A DNA stretch of 6,864 nt from Bathyarchaeum sp965602795. Its GTDB lineage: Archaea; Thermoproteota; Bathyarchaeia; Bathyarchaeales; Bathyarchaeaceae. The position numbers were made by a program, and so were the translations under genes. How positions within the stretch are numbered: position 1 is the stretch's first letter; every line of letters starts with the position of its first letter. The notes beneath the pieces are model-generated. The model had not been told where the DNA came from, did no database searches, and was given only the letters and a program-made list of their open reading frames with translations. Where the stretch lies: NCBI GenBank assembly GCA_965602795.1, contig CBFCZR010000086.1, positions 1-6,864 of the forward strand, in the 5' to 3' direction. This document shows positions 1 through 5,292 of the stretch, piece by piece.

Positions 1-12
1 TTATAGGAAAAG

Positions 13-555
13 GTGGTGTTCAAAATTTACTGCTCAAAGTGCGGAGAAAAACTGCCTGAAGGCACAAAGTTTTGTCCTAAGTGTGGAACTCCTGTAAAGC
101 TTGAGGATAAAGCAAAAACGGTTGTTGAAAGCTTCGAAAGCAATCCACAGCTACAAGATCACTGGATAAAACGAGCTATAGCCTACATCATCGATTCTGT
201 AATAGTGGGCGTCACAACTACTATCTTGTTAACCATCGCCCTCTTTCCGATGTTTATAGGAAATCCCTTCACATTCTTTAATATATTCAGTTTCCCTTTT
301 GCCATGGGTTTATTCTACATTCTTTATTTCTCTATTGCGGAGACAATGTACGGTGCCACTATGGGGAAGAGGTTAATGGGTCTCAAAGTTGTTACGAAAA
401 CAGGTGGACAACCAAGCTTCGAAAAGGCATTTATTCGAAACATAAGCAAAATCCATCAGGTTCTGCTGCTTTTAGATTTGATTGGCGGCTTAATAACTTC
501 ATCCGACCTTCACCAAAAGTACACTGACCGAATAGCCGACACCACTGTTGTCTGA
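13..555 (+). CDS. Zinc-ribbon RDD-family membrane protein
   Basis: An integral membrane protein of unknown substrate. Seen: an N-terminal zinc ribbon with CxxC knuckles at C7/C10 and C21/C24, the second reading FCPKCG, then a linker of about 25 residues and an RDD domain. The family's signature charged residues fit: R54 and D61 in RAIAYIIDS, GKRLMGLKVV at 119-127, and the closing TDRIADTTVV at 171-180. Hydrophobic segments lie near 55-82, 92-112 and 147-163, agreeing with the usual three helices. Family knowledge: RDD proteins are poorly characterised and some have been proposed to act in transport; the cytoplasmic ribbon may be a protein or nucleic-acid interaction module. A stop at 4-6 forces the start to GTG 13 or GTG 16; the purine-rich GGAAAAGG lies just ahead. 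It converges on the next gene with a 24-nt gap. Domain call firm, function unknown. Confidence 0.9.
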   Translation: MVFKIYCSKCGEKLPEGTKFCPKCGTPVKLEDKAKTVVESFESNPQLQDHWIKRAIAYIIDSVIVGVTTTILLTIALFPMFIGNPFTFFNIFSFPFAMGLFYILYFSIAETMYGATMGKRLMGLKVVTKTGGQPSFEKAFIRNISKIHQVLLLLDLIGGLITSSDLHQKYTDRIADTTVV

Positions 556-579
556 AAAGCGCACATTCAGGCGAGACCA

Positions 580-1059
580 TTAGATGCGCGAAACTGCCAT
601 AACGGCTGCTCTTGCGATTATGGAAACACCAGCAAGAATTAATAGTGTAGACCAGAAAGTGAACCATTGCATGGAGTCGATGAGGAAGGACTGAATAAGA
701 AAACTTGCTCCCACCCAGTAAACAAAACTGCCAACTGTTTCCGATCTTTTTTCCCATGATGAAGGAATAATAAATCGTAGCGCCAAGATGACGACCTGAA
801 ATACGCCTAAGGCGATGCTGAATTGTCCCGCAGCCTGATAGACTGTGAGATGCAGCTGCAGAGACTCTGGTGCAGGGAGCACTATGCTCGTGTTCGGGAC
901 ATCAACTAACCCGAAGTCTTTGAAAAAATCTATAATGCTGCCGAACAGGTTAGGGTTGATAACAAAGAGGGTTCCCACAAGAAGAAGGAAGAATCCGATA
1001 GAAATGGCGGTGAAGATTCCCTCTTGATATTGCCGGGGCGTCTCCTTACTTTTGTCCAA
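580..1059 (-). CDS. Four-helix membrane protein, unknown function
   Basis: I do not recognise this family. The 159-aa protein has a short polar N-terminus (MDKSKETPRQYQEG) and four predicted membrane helices near residues 14-34, 72-96, 107-128 and 133-156. Between helices 1 and 2 lies a hydrophilic stretch of about 35 residues with acidic and proline residues. The few-charge C-terminus ends close to the last helix. No catalytic motif, cysteine pair or cleavable signal peptide is evident. The start is TTG (1057-1059), chosen because GAGGTG lies six bases upstream (minus strand). A TATA-like AAATATTATAAG lies about 40 nt upstream (1097-1108). It is convergent with the zinc-ribbon/RDD gene and divergent from the zinc-ribbon membrane gene at 1190, so a joint role at the membrane is possible but unproven. 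Confidence 0.85.
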   Translation of the reverse strand: MDKSKETPRQYQEGIFTAISIGFFLLLVGTLFVINPNLFGSIIDFFKDFGLVDVPNTSIVLPAPESLQLHLTVYQAAGQFSIALGVFQVVILALRFIIPSSWEKRSETVGSFVYWVGASFLIQSFLIDSMQWFTFWSTLLILAGVSIIARAAVMAVSRI

Positions 1060-1096
1060 CTAATTCACCTCAGTCATTTCCTTTTTGCGGTAAGTG

Positions 1097-1108
1097 CTTA
1101 TAATATTT
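1097..1108 (-). promoter_or_regulatory. TATA-like box for the 580-1059 gene
   Basis: On the minus strand this reads AAATATTATAAG, an A/T-rich archaeal TATA-like element. Transcription starting about 25 nt downstream would begin near 1072, giving a short leader that carries GAGGTG (1066-1071) and then the TTG start. Sequence match only. Confidence 0.4.
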
Positions 1109-1113
1109 CTCTA

Positions 1114-1151
1114 TGAATGATTGGGTGCATGTTTTAAATACTAATCATTCA
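1114..1151. repeat. 9-bp perfect inverted repeat around the TATA box
   Basis: TGAATGATT (1114-1122) and AATCATTCA (1143-1151) are exact reverse complements separated by 20 bp that contain the TATA box. The arm spacing (29 bp centre to centre) and the core-promoter position are typical of an operator for a dimeric regulator. A stem with a 20-nt loop is less likely because the repeat lies upstream of the predicted transcription start. Confidence 0.5.
1133..1140 (+). promoter_or_regulatory. TATA box of the zinc-ribbon/GH3 unit
   Basis: TTTAAATA is a canonical archaeal TATA box. It would place the transcription start near 1163-1167, giving a leader of about 25 nt containing GAAGGTGA before ATG 1190. 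A perfect inverted repeat brackets the box and could bind a regulator controlling access to it. Confidence 0.6.
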
Positions 1152-1189
1152 AATAATAGAGGATTGGAATTATGTGAAGGTGAAAGGTT

Positions 1190-1612
1190 ATGCCCTATTG
1201 TCCAAAGTGTGGCTCAGAAGTCAAAGAGGAAATGACTTTTTGTCCCCAGTGCGGCGCCACTTTAAAGGTGGAAGCAACTAGACCGCCTCAACGTCACAGA
1301 AGCGAGAAGGCTGAGAAAGAGGAAAAATATGAGAGCCATGAAAAAGAGGAGAAGATGGAGAAGGGAGAAAAAACAGAGAAATATGAGAAGCAGGAGTACA
1401 GCATTTTAGGCTCTTTATTCGGCGGTTTCATCTTAATATCGGTGGGCATTATGTTCTATCTTACCGTATCTGGCGTTTTTAATCTAAGTTCCATTTTTCC
1501 CTTCTTTCTAATCATTATTGGTGCAATCGTGATACTGGGAGTACTACTAGGTGCAGTGAGAGCTAAGGAAAAGCATCCACGACCAGAGATGCCCATGCAA
1601 AAGCTCCATTAA
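1190..1612 (+). CDS. Zinc-ribbon membrane protein with charged linker
   Basis: A 140-aa protein in three parts. Residues 1-24 form a zinc ribbon with knuckles CPKCG (C4/C7) and CPQCG (C18/C21). Residues 31-69 are a very charged Lys/Glu linker with imperfect EKYE/EKEEK repeats, encoded by a purine-rich tract. Residues 71-94 and 100-123 are two strong membrane helices, followed by a short basic tail. The topology implies a cytoplasmic ribbon held off the membrane by the linker. No enzymatic residues are visible and no function can be assigned. ATG 1190 is preceded by GAAGGTGAAAGG. It is the first gene of a probable two-gene unit, 21 nt ahead of the GH3-like gene. The knuckle resembles that of the RDD protein at 13-555, but the membrane parts differ. 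Confidence 0.9.
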   Translation: MPYCPKCGSEVKEEMTFCPQCGATLKVEATRPPQRHRSEKAEKEEKYESHEKEEKMEKGEKTEKYEKQEYSILGSLFGGFILISVGIMFYLTVSGVFNLSSIFPFFLIIIGAIVILGVLLGAVRAKEKHPRPEMPMQKLH

Positions 1613-1633
1613 AAGAAACTACAACATTATCCC

Positions 1634-2779
1634 ATGGTGGTTGATGGGCCAGCAATGATTGGCGTAGACATCCTGAAGCATATTGTCAGCCCTTGGCATG
1701 AAGCCTTAACGAATCCCGCCGAGGCACAGCAGCAACTCCTAAAGAATCTGCTTGAAAGATACGCAAAAACAGATTACGGAAAAAGCCGCTTAGCTCAAGA
1801 AATCAAAGATGGCTCTATGTTTCGTGCAAATTTTCCAACGATAGACTATGCTGGTCTTCGTCCCTACCTTAAAGAAGTTAAAGCTGGCAACCACTCCGCC
1901 ATCCTATCTGAGCAACCTGTATGCTGGGTTATGACCAGAGGCTCCACAGGCACCGCCAAAATGCTTCCAGTCACCAAAACTCATATTGAACAGATTTTTA
2001 TGTGTGGAGCGCGGGCTTTTACCAACTACGCGCTCAGAAAGAAGAGCATGGATGTTCTTGCAGGCAAAATTTTGAACCTTAACTTTCCGTCAGCGGTAAC
2101 CACTGAAGAGGTTGATGGCGAAAAAATCAGTTACGGTTACAGCTCCGGGACCTACGCTAAACTTAATCCTATGTTGAATCAGGTGAGCCTTCTGCCGCGG
2201 CAGGAGGAAATAGATGCGTTGGGTCCCGGCATCACTAAGCCAGACTGGGAGAAAAGGTTTGAACTGGTTTATCAGCGAGCTCTTAACCAGCCTGTGGTGG
2301 CTACTATGGGTGTAACTCCTGTGATTCTTTCTTTTGCCAGATACGTTAAGCGGAGACATGGAAAGCAGCCTAAAGAGCTGTGGGATTTTAAGGTGCTTGT
2401 CTGCACTAGTGTGCGGAAGATTCAGTTCAAGTATGGCCCTGTTCTCAGGAAACTCTTTGGTGAGGTTCCGATAGTGGAGATGTACAGCGCTACTGAGGGG
2501 GCGTTTATGCAGCAGCTTGATGATTTGCCTTATGTTTCTCCGAATTATGACACTTATTATTTTGAGGTGGAGACAGGTAAAGGCACTAAGATGCTTCATG
2601 AGCTGGAGAGGGGTGAGTGGGGGAGGCTCATAATTTCTTCTTGTCTGTTTCCTAGGTATGATATAGGTGATATGATTGAGGCTATGGGGAAAAACTATTT
2701 TCGTGTCTTCGGTAGAGCCAAGCCCTTGACGATTCTGGAGCACAGGTTGTACAGGCTGTTTTTTGGCTGGCTCCTTTAA
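1634..2779 (+). CDS. GH3-like acyl-adenylate-forming protein, short C-terminus
   Basis: Resembles the GH3 branch of the ANL adenylate-forming superfamily, whose members activate carboxylic acids with ATP; the substrate here is unknown. Seen: the nucleotide-binding loop TRGSTGTAKMLPVT at 101-114 with leading WVM, the MYSATEG motif at 283-289 (equivalent to the superfamily's aromatic-x-x-[ST]-E motif), YDIGD at 342-346, and the hinge-region FRVFGR at 356-361. Only 20 residues follow (ending LYRLFFGWLL), so the C-terminal mobile subdomain of about 100-150 residues is absent. The downstream sequence does not continue it in another frame, so a recent frameshift is unlikely. ATG 1634 has no SD; ATG 1655 (MIGVDIL) is a realistic alternative start. 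Probably co-transcribed with the preceding membrane protein gene. Family call strong; activity uncertain because of the missing subdomain. Confidence 0.9.
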   Translation: MVVDGPAMIGVDILKHIVSPWHEALTNPAEAQQQLLKNLLERYAKTDYGKSRLAQEIKDGSMFRANFPTIDYAGLRPYLKEVKAGNHSAILSEQPVCWVMTRGSTGTAKMLPVTKTHIEQIFMCGARAFTNYALRKKSMDVLAGKILNLNFPSAVTTEEVDGEKISYGYSSGTYAKLNPMLNQVSLLPRQEEIDALGPGITKPDWEKRFELVYQRALNQPVVATMGVTPVILSFARYVKRRHGKQPKELWDFKVLVCTSVRKIQFKYGPVLRKLFGEVPIVEMYSATEGAFMQQLDDLPYVSPNYDTYYFEVETGKGTKMLHELERGEWGRLIISSCLFPRYDIGDMIEAMGKNYFRVFGRAKPLTILEHRLYRLFFGWLL

Positions 2780-2842
2780 ATCTAACCACAGAATTTCTGA
2801 CTAATGACAGTGCAGAGATTGGAAAAAATCAGTAGAAAACCT

Positions 2843-2851
2843 TTTTTATTA
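2843..2851 (+). promoter_or_regulatory. TATA-like element of the YegP/Ig gene
   Basis: The sequence TTTTTATTA lies about 40 nt before the TTG start at 2889. A transcription start near 2872 would give a short leader holding the GGGGG ribosome site (2877-2881). The same T-rich stretch (2842-2847) could also end transcription of the upstream GH3-like gene. Confidence 0.4.
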
Positions 2852-2888
2852 ATTTGGTGCACAGTAGTTAGTACGCGGGGGAAATGTT

Positions 2889-3656
2889 TTGAAACCGAAG
2901 TATCAGGTATACAAAGACGCTGCAGGCAAATTTAGGTTCAGGCTTATCGCTGCGAACAACAAAATAGTGGGTGTTAGTGAAGCCTACGAGAGCAAGGCAG
3001 GTTGCATGAACGGCGTAAAATCTGTACAAGCGAATTGTGAATCTAAAATAGATGACAGGACATTGGGTGCAGAGGAGCTACCTCATCCGAAATATCAGAT
3101 TTTCACTGATGCGGCTTCAAAGTTCAGATTTAATTTGAGTGCGCCTAATGGAGAGATAATTGCAGCCAGTGAAGCGTATGAAAGCAAGCAGGGGTGCATG
3201 AATGGAATCGAGGCAGTGCAAAAAACTTGCGATGCTGAGATAGAGGACTTAACAGCAGGTCAGATGGTTAAGGAGGCTCCGGAAGCGCCTGCAGAGCCAG
3301 TTGCTGGTGCAGTGGACACTACTCTTGAGATGACTTGTCCTCCCACAAGCGTAGACTTGAATTCGATGGTGACTTTCGAAGGGAAGCTGATGAGCGGCGA
3401 CGGCGGTAAGGGTGTGGGAGACGCAAAAATTGAAGTTTATGAGAGGGATAGGTCTTTCATGGGTGACGATGTGCTTGTTTCTGGCATGACAAACAAGGAT
3501 GGAGATTTCAGTATAGAGTGGAAGGCGAAGCAGCAGGATTGGTGGGATGACTCGGTGGAGGTTTACGCCCGATTCGGAGGAAACGAGAAGTATAACCCAT
3601 CAAAAACCGACACTTACAGAATGAGAGTTCTCTTCTACCTAAGAAAGAAAACTTAA
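2889..3656 (+). CDS. Tandem YegP (DUF1508) repeats fused to an Ig-like domain
   Basis: A 255-aa protein of unknown role. Residues 4-50 and 68-114 are two copies of the YegP/DUF1508 fold, sharing KYQ[VI], DAA-KFRF, SEAYESK and GCMNG. Known for the family: YegP proteins are small, contain two such repeats, and have no settled biochemical function. After an Ala/Pro/Glu linker (about 128-143), residues 145-248 look like an immunoglobulin-like beta-sandwich, with FEGKL, IEVYER, TNKDGDFSIEW and a GNEKYNPS loop. Such folds are usually found on surface proteins, yet no signal peptide or membrane helix is seen. Four cysteines recur at matching repeat positions (C39/C50 and C103/C114), plus C150. The start is TTG, seven bases after GGGGG; the nearby ATG at 2884 hits a stop after two codons. 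It appears to be a single-gene transcript. Confidence 0.92.
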   Translation: MKPKYQVYKDAAGKFRFRLIAANNKIVGVSEAYESKAGCMNGVKSVQANCESKIDDRTLGAEELPHPKYQIFTDAASKFRFNLSAPNGEIIAASEAYESKQGCMNGIEAVQKTCDAEIEDLTAGQMVKEAPEAPAEPVAGAVDTTLEMTCPPTSVDLNSMVTFEGKLMSGDGGKGVGDAKIEVYERDRSFMGDDVLVSGMTNKDGDFSIEWKAKQQDWWDDSVEVYARFGGNEKYNPSKTDTYRMRVLFYLRKKT

Positions 3657-3700
3657 CAGGCGAAGAATCCAACTATCCGGCGCCACTCCTATCTTCCTCC

Positions 3701-3706
3701 TTTTTT
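3701..3706 (+). terminator. T-tract after the YegP/Ig gene
   Basis: A run of six T in a pyrimidine-rich stretch (CTTCCTCCTTTTTTCC), 45 nt after the stop. This is the usual kind of archaeal intrinsic termination signal. No strong hairpin precedes it. Confidence 0.4.
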
Positions 3707-3719
3707 CCACAATTTTCAG

Positions 3720-3725
3720 AAAAAA
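3720..3725 (-). terminator. T-tract after the tiny-gene run
   Basis: Six A on the plus strand give T6 on the minus strand, 50 nt past the stop of the last minus-strand mini-gene (3775). Together with the plus-strand tract at 3701-3706 it separates the two converging transcripts. Confidence 0.4.
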
Positions 3726-3774
3726 CACTGTTTTCAACAATGTACCTCTATTAGTCTCCTACTATGATTGTTGT

Positions 3775-3918
3775 TTATGGTGTGTGGGTGATTATTTTTC
3801 CGCATTTTGGGCAGTGTATGTGGCGGAGACTGGATTGTGAGTTCCAGCCTGAGATGGTGGCGTCTTTTTTGGGTAGGACGTAGCCACAGCGGGGGCACAC
3901 GTAAGAGTCCTTGGGCAT
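3775..3918 (-). CDS. 47-aa zinc-ribbon mini-protein
   Basis: Translating the minus strand gives a 47-residue protein with two CxxC knuckles, YVCPRCGY (C8/C11) and IHCPKCGK (C36/C39), separated by 24 residues that include SGWNSQSS. This is a complete four-cysteine zinc-ribbon layout, basic overall, with little else. Such free-standing ribbons may bind nucleic acid or a partner protein; nothing visible decides which. The start ATG follows GAAGGA with an 8-nt gap. It begins 5 nt after the preceding gene's stop and is the last member of a five-gene run. The frame is open further upstream (ending in RRINN), but that stretch is the out-of-frame end of the neighbour, so the ATG start is preferred. 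Confidence 0.8.
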   Translation of the reverse strand: MPKDSYVCPRCGYVLPKKDATISGWNSQSSLRHIHCPKCGKIITHTP

Positions 3919-3923
3919 GTTGT

Positions 3924-4052
3924 TTATCCTTCTTTGTAGAATTTTATAATCTTCTGTGCTGTCTTCTCTGAGATTCCGTGTTTTCTTAGTTGTTTGTAGA
4001 GTTTTTGGGTTTCTGGGGCTGTGTATCTTTTTATTTTGCGGAGGAGGGACAT
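3924..4052 (-). CDS. 42-aa basic protein with shared helical-hairpin module
   Basis: A 42-residue, strongly basic protein: an amphipathic basic start (MSLLRKIKRY), then the module LYKQLRKHGISEKTA followed by an I and Y at the same spacing as in the two larger upstream genes. It is predicted to be a helix, a G-I turn and a second helix. I do not recognise a named family. Evidence that it is real: ATG sits seven bases after AAGGT, that SD overlaps the end of the preceding mini-gene, the next gene starts 5 nt after its stop, and the module matches its neighbours by sequence. It may be a stripped-down paralogue of the 82-aa and 94-aa proteins, keeping only the hairpin. The charge would allow binding to RNA, DNA or acidic membranes; this is inference. 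Confidence 0.8.
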   Translation of the reverse strand: MSLLRKIKRYTAPETQKLYKQLRKHGISEKTAQKIIKFYKEG

Positions 4053-4057
4053 GGCGT

Positions 4058-4159
4058 TTACCTTCTGGGTTTGGTTTCGCCTATCTCTGTTAGTCTGGTT
4101 CTGATTGTTGTGAGGGAGCCTGTGGCTATGAAGACTGTGCCGACCATCAGCGCTGTCAC
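4058..4159 (-). CDS. 33-aa single-helix membrane mini-protein
   Basis: A 33-residue product with one short hydrophobic segment (about residues 3-16, including LMVGTVFIATGSL) and a basic tail ending KPRR, which by the positive-inside rule suggests an inner-facing C-terminus. The GTG start overlaps the preceding gene's TGA stop as GTGA, the classic 4-nt coupling overlap. No separate SD is visible, so translation probably depends on the upstream gene. ATG at codon 5 is an alternative start. The end of the gene holds the SD for the next one. No family recognised. Reality is supported by packing, and by the frame staying open exactly between its neighbours; its short length keeps confidence moderate. 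Confidence 0.62.
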   Translation of the reverse strand: MTALMVGTVFIATGSLTTIRTRLTEIGETKPRR

Positions 4160-4404
4160 TGTGCTTCTATTTTTTCGCTGAATGCGTTGCTTTTCAAAAT
4201 TGAAAAAATTTCGGACACTGGGTCAGGGAACTCTTTGGCAATTTCGTTTGCTGCTTCAACTGGAACTCCTTGTTGTATCAACGTTTTTTTGAATGTTGCC
4301 TTTGCTCTCCGCCTCTTCACTGCTGTCTGCGTAACCAAGCCTAACGATTGGACCGCCAGTTTGGAGCCGTATAGAACGTCAGCGAGGAGAGCTTTTGCAC
4401 CCAT
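4156..4404 (-). CDS. 82-aa helical protein with shared hairpin module
   Basis: An all-alpha-looking 82-residue protein of unknown function. Residues 1-30 form a moderately hydrophobic amphipathic region, followed by a basic cluster KRRRAK (30-35). The module FKKTLIQQGVPVEAA spans 38-52 and continues to I55 and F59, then DP and a further amphipathic helix to the end. The module is the same one found in the 94-aa and 42-aa neighbours. The start is ATG, seven bases after GAGGG, which lies in the last codons of the upstream gene; only 3 nt separate the two genes. The TGA stop overlaps the next gene's GTG. The arrangement implies one transcript and matched protein amounts, as expected for partners in a complex. 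Confidence 0.85.
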   Translation of the reverse strand: MGAKALLADVLYGSKLAVQSLGLVTQTAVKRRRAKATFKKTLIQQGVPVEAANEIAKEFPDPVSEIFSILKSNAFSEKIEAQ

Positions 4405-4407
4405 GGC

Positions 4408-4692
4408 TTAGCCCTCGTGTTGTCCAATCTTCATTCCTTTCAGGCTTTCGCTCCATTTCGTTAGGGTTCCAAGATACTCTCTGGTCATGGCTAATGCCTG
4501 ATCTTCTGGAATTCCGCCTTCTTTCAGGGTTTTGTAGAACGTTGCAACGGATTTGCCCATGTCTGCTGCAGCTTCAGGACTGAAAAATGAATCCACGATT
4601 CCTTTGACGAGTCCGGGAAGCTCCTTGGATACTGCTGCTAGGATGCCTGAGATTTCTTCTGGTTTCGGTATGTCATGCTTTCTTTCGCTCAT
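4408..4692 (-). CDS. 94-aa helical protein with shared hairpin module
   Basis: First gene of the five-gene run. A 94-residue helical protein: residues 10-36 form an amphipathic helix (ISGILAAVSKELPGLVKGIV), a FFSPEAAADM stretch follows, and the hairpin module FYKTLKEGGIPEDQA (52-66) runs on to M69 and Y73, ending in a polar tail. No cysteines, no membrane helix. The region before the module hints at a protein-interaction or membrane-surface helix; no enzymatic role is visible. I do not recognise a named family. ATG is seven bases after GAGGTG (4700-4705), a strong ribosome site, as expected for a lead gene. The winged-helix regulator gene ends 83 nt upstream on the same strand, so the run may have its own promoter or read through from that gene. 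Confidence 0.87.
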   Translation of the reverse strand: MSERKHDIPKPEEISGILAAVSKELPGLVKGIVDSFFSPEAAADMGKSVATFYKTLKEGGIPEDQALAMTREYLGTLTKWSESLKGMKIGQHEG

Positions 4693-4716
4693 GTTACTTC
4701 ACCTCAAATATAGTAT

Positions 4717-4730
4717 ACACTGGATAGTGT
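4717..4730. repeat. Small palindrome ahead of the tiny-gene run
   Basis: ACACT-GGAT-AGTGT is a perfect 5-bp inverted repeat 25-38 nt upstream of the first ATG and next to an A/T-rich TATACTATA (4709-4717, minus). It could be an operator half-site pair, but five base pairs is weak evidence. Confidence 0.25.
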
Positions 4731-4775
4731 GTTTAGGTTTAGTGGTTAATTCTGTCCAGTCAGATGGATAAACGG

Positions 4776-5192
4776 TTAAGGTAAACGGTAGCGGATTCCC
4801 TCTTTCACCAATGCTTTTGTTTTTATGAGCTTTTTCACTTTTTTCCTGATTGTAGTGCGCGACGCTTTTCCCCTTTGCCGCCCAACTTCTCTGGTGAGCT
4901 CACTGATGTTTTTAGGTCCCTTCACGGCAATATAGTTCAGTATTATCTTGTTTATCTCGTCTTTTTGGGAAGTAGATTCTATGAGGTGGCGCGCGGATAC
5001 AATACGGTTGAGGGTTTTCAGCGGCTCGCCGTACAGGGCTGTCCCCAGCTTTAGGCTCTGAAGAAACTCTACAACCTCAGGATACTGTTGGCTCTCGGTG
5101 AGGACTGCTTCAAGATAGTTGAGGCGATTGATTATCCAATCCAGTTTCTTGTTGAGAGAGTCGAGCGAGCCTTCAATATCTGACAAAGCCAA
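4776..5192 (-). CDS. Coiled-coil winged-helix transcriptional regulator
   Basis: Predicted DNA-binding regulator of 138 residues. Residues 5-33 are a heptad-rich segment (LDSLNKKLDWIINRLNYLEAVL) suited to dimer formation. A helical linker follows, then a winged helix-turn-helix at about 78-138: helix 1 INKIILNYI, ISELTREVG, a basic recognition region near SRTTIRKKVKKL, and a wing ending KEGIRYRLP. Start TTG 5192 follows AGGTT closely; an in-frame TAG just upstream excludes anything longer, and TTG at codon 3 is an alternative. It is divergent from the AbrB-like gene across 100 bp that contain nested inverted repeats, a typical setting for autoregulation. Same strand as, and 83 nt upstream of, the tiny-gene run, so it may control those genes. 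Effector unknown; no ligand domain is seen. Confidence 0.9.
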   Translation of the reverse strand: MALSDIEGSLDSLNKKLDWIINRLNYLEAVLTESQQYPEVVEFLQSLKLGTALYGEPLKTLNRIVSARHLIESTSQKDEINKIILNYIAVKGPKNISELTREVGRQRGKASRTTIRKKVKKLIKTKALVKEGIRYRLP

Positions 5193-5194
5193 TC

Positions 5195-5273
5195 GAACCT
5201 ATATCTACTGGAACAGAAAATATGACTTTTGCCCATAAACAATCAACCTTTAATTCTGTTTCAACATAGGTTC
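5195..5273. promoter_or_regulatory. Divergent promoter region with nested inverted repeats
   Basis: GAACCTAT (5195-5202) pairs perfectly with ATAGGTTC (5266-5273), and inside it AACAGAA (5212-5218) pairs with TTCTGTT (5254-5260). The two pairs are centred within 2 bp of each other. Read outward, each gene is therefore preceded by TTCTGTT, a short spacer, then ATAGGTTC. Likely operators or matched promoter elements for the winged-helix gene (-) and the AbrB-like gene (+). A TATA-like CTTTAATT lies at 5249-5256 (+). Confidence 0.45.
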
Positions 5274-5292
5274 ATGCTGGTGGTGAAGGTCT

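Noticed and set aside
559..589. GCGCA/TGCGC inverted repeat between the convergent genes
   Set aside because: Only five pairs with a 21-nt loop and overlapping a stop codon; not enough to call a bidirectional terminator.
1310..1400. Purine-rich repetitive tract as a tandem DNA repeat
   Set aside because: The repetition follows the Lys/Glu-rich linker codons of the encoded protein and shows no regular DNA period.
2090..2743. Long minus-strand open frame (217 codons)
   Set aside because: It lies entirely opposite the GH3-like gene, whose motifs are clear; the translated product shows no recognisable domain and is rich in H, R and P, as expected of a shadow frame.
2780..2888. Frameshifted continuation of the GH3-like gene
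   Set aside because: The region is short, A/T-rich and promoter-like, and no frame gives residues resembling an ANL C-terminal subdomain.
3990..4181. 63-codon plus-strand open frame
   Set aside because: It is antisense to the 42-aa and 33-aa mini-genes, has no SD, and the minus-strand frames explain the region better through ribosome sites and the shared module.
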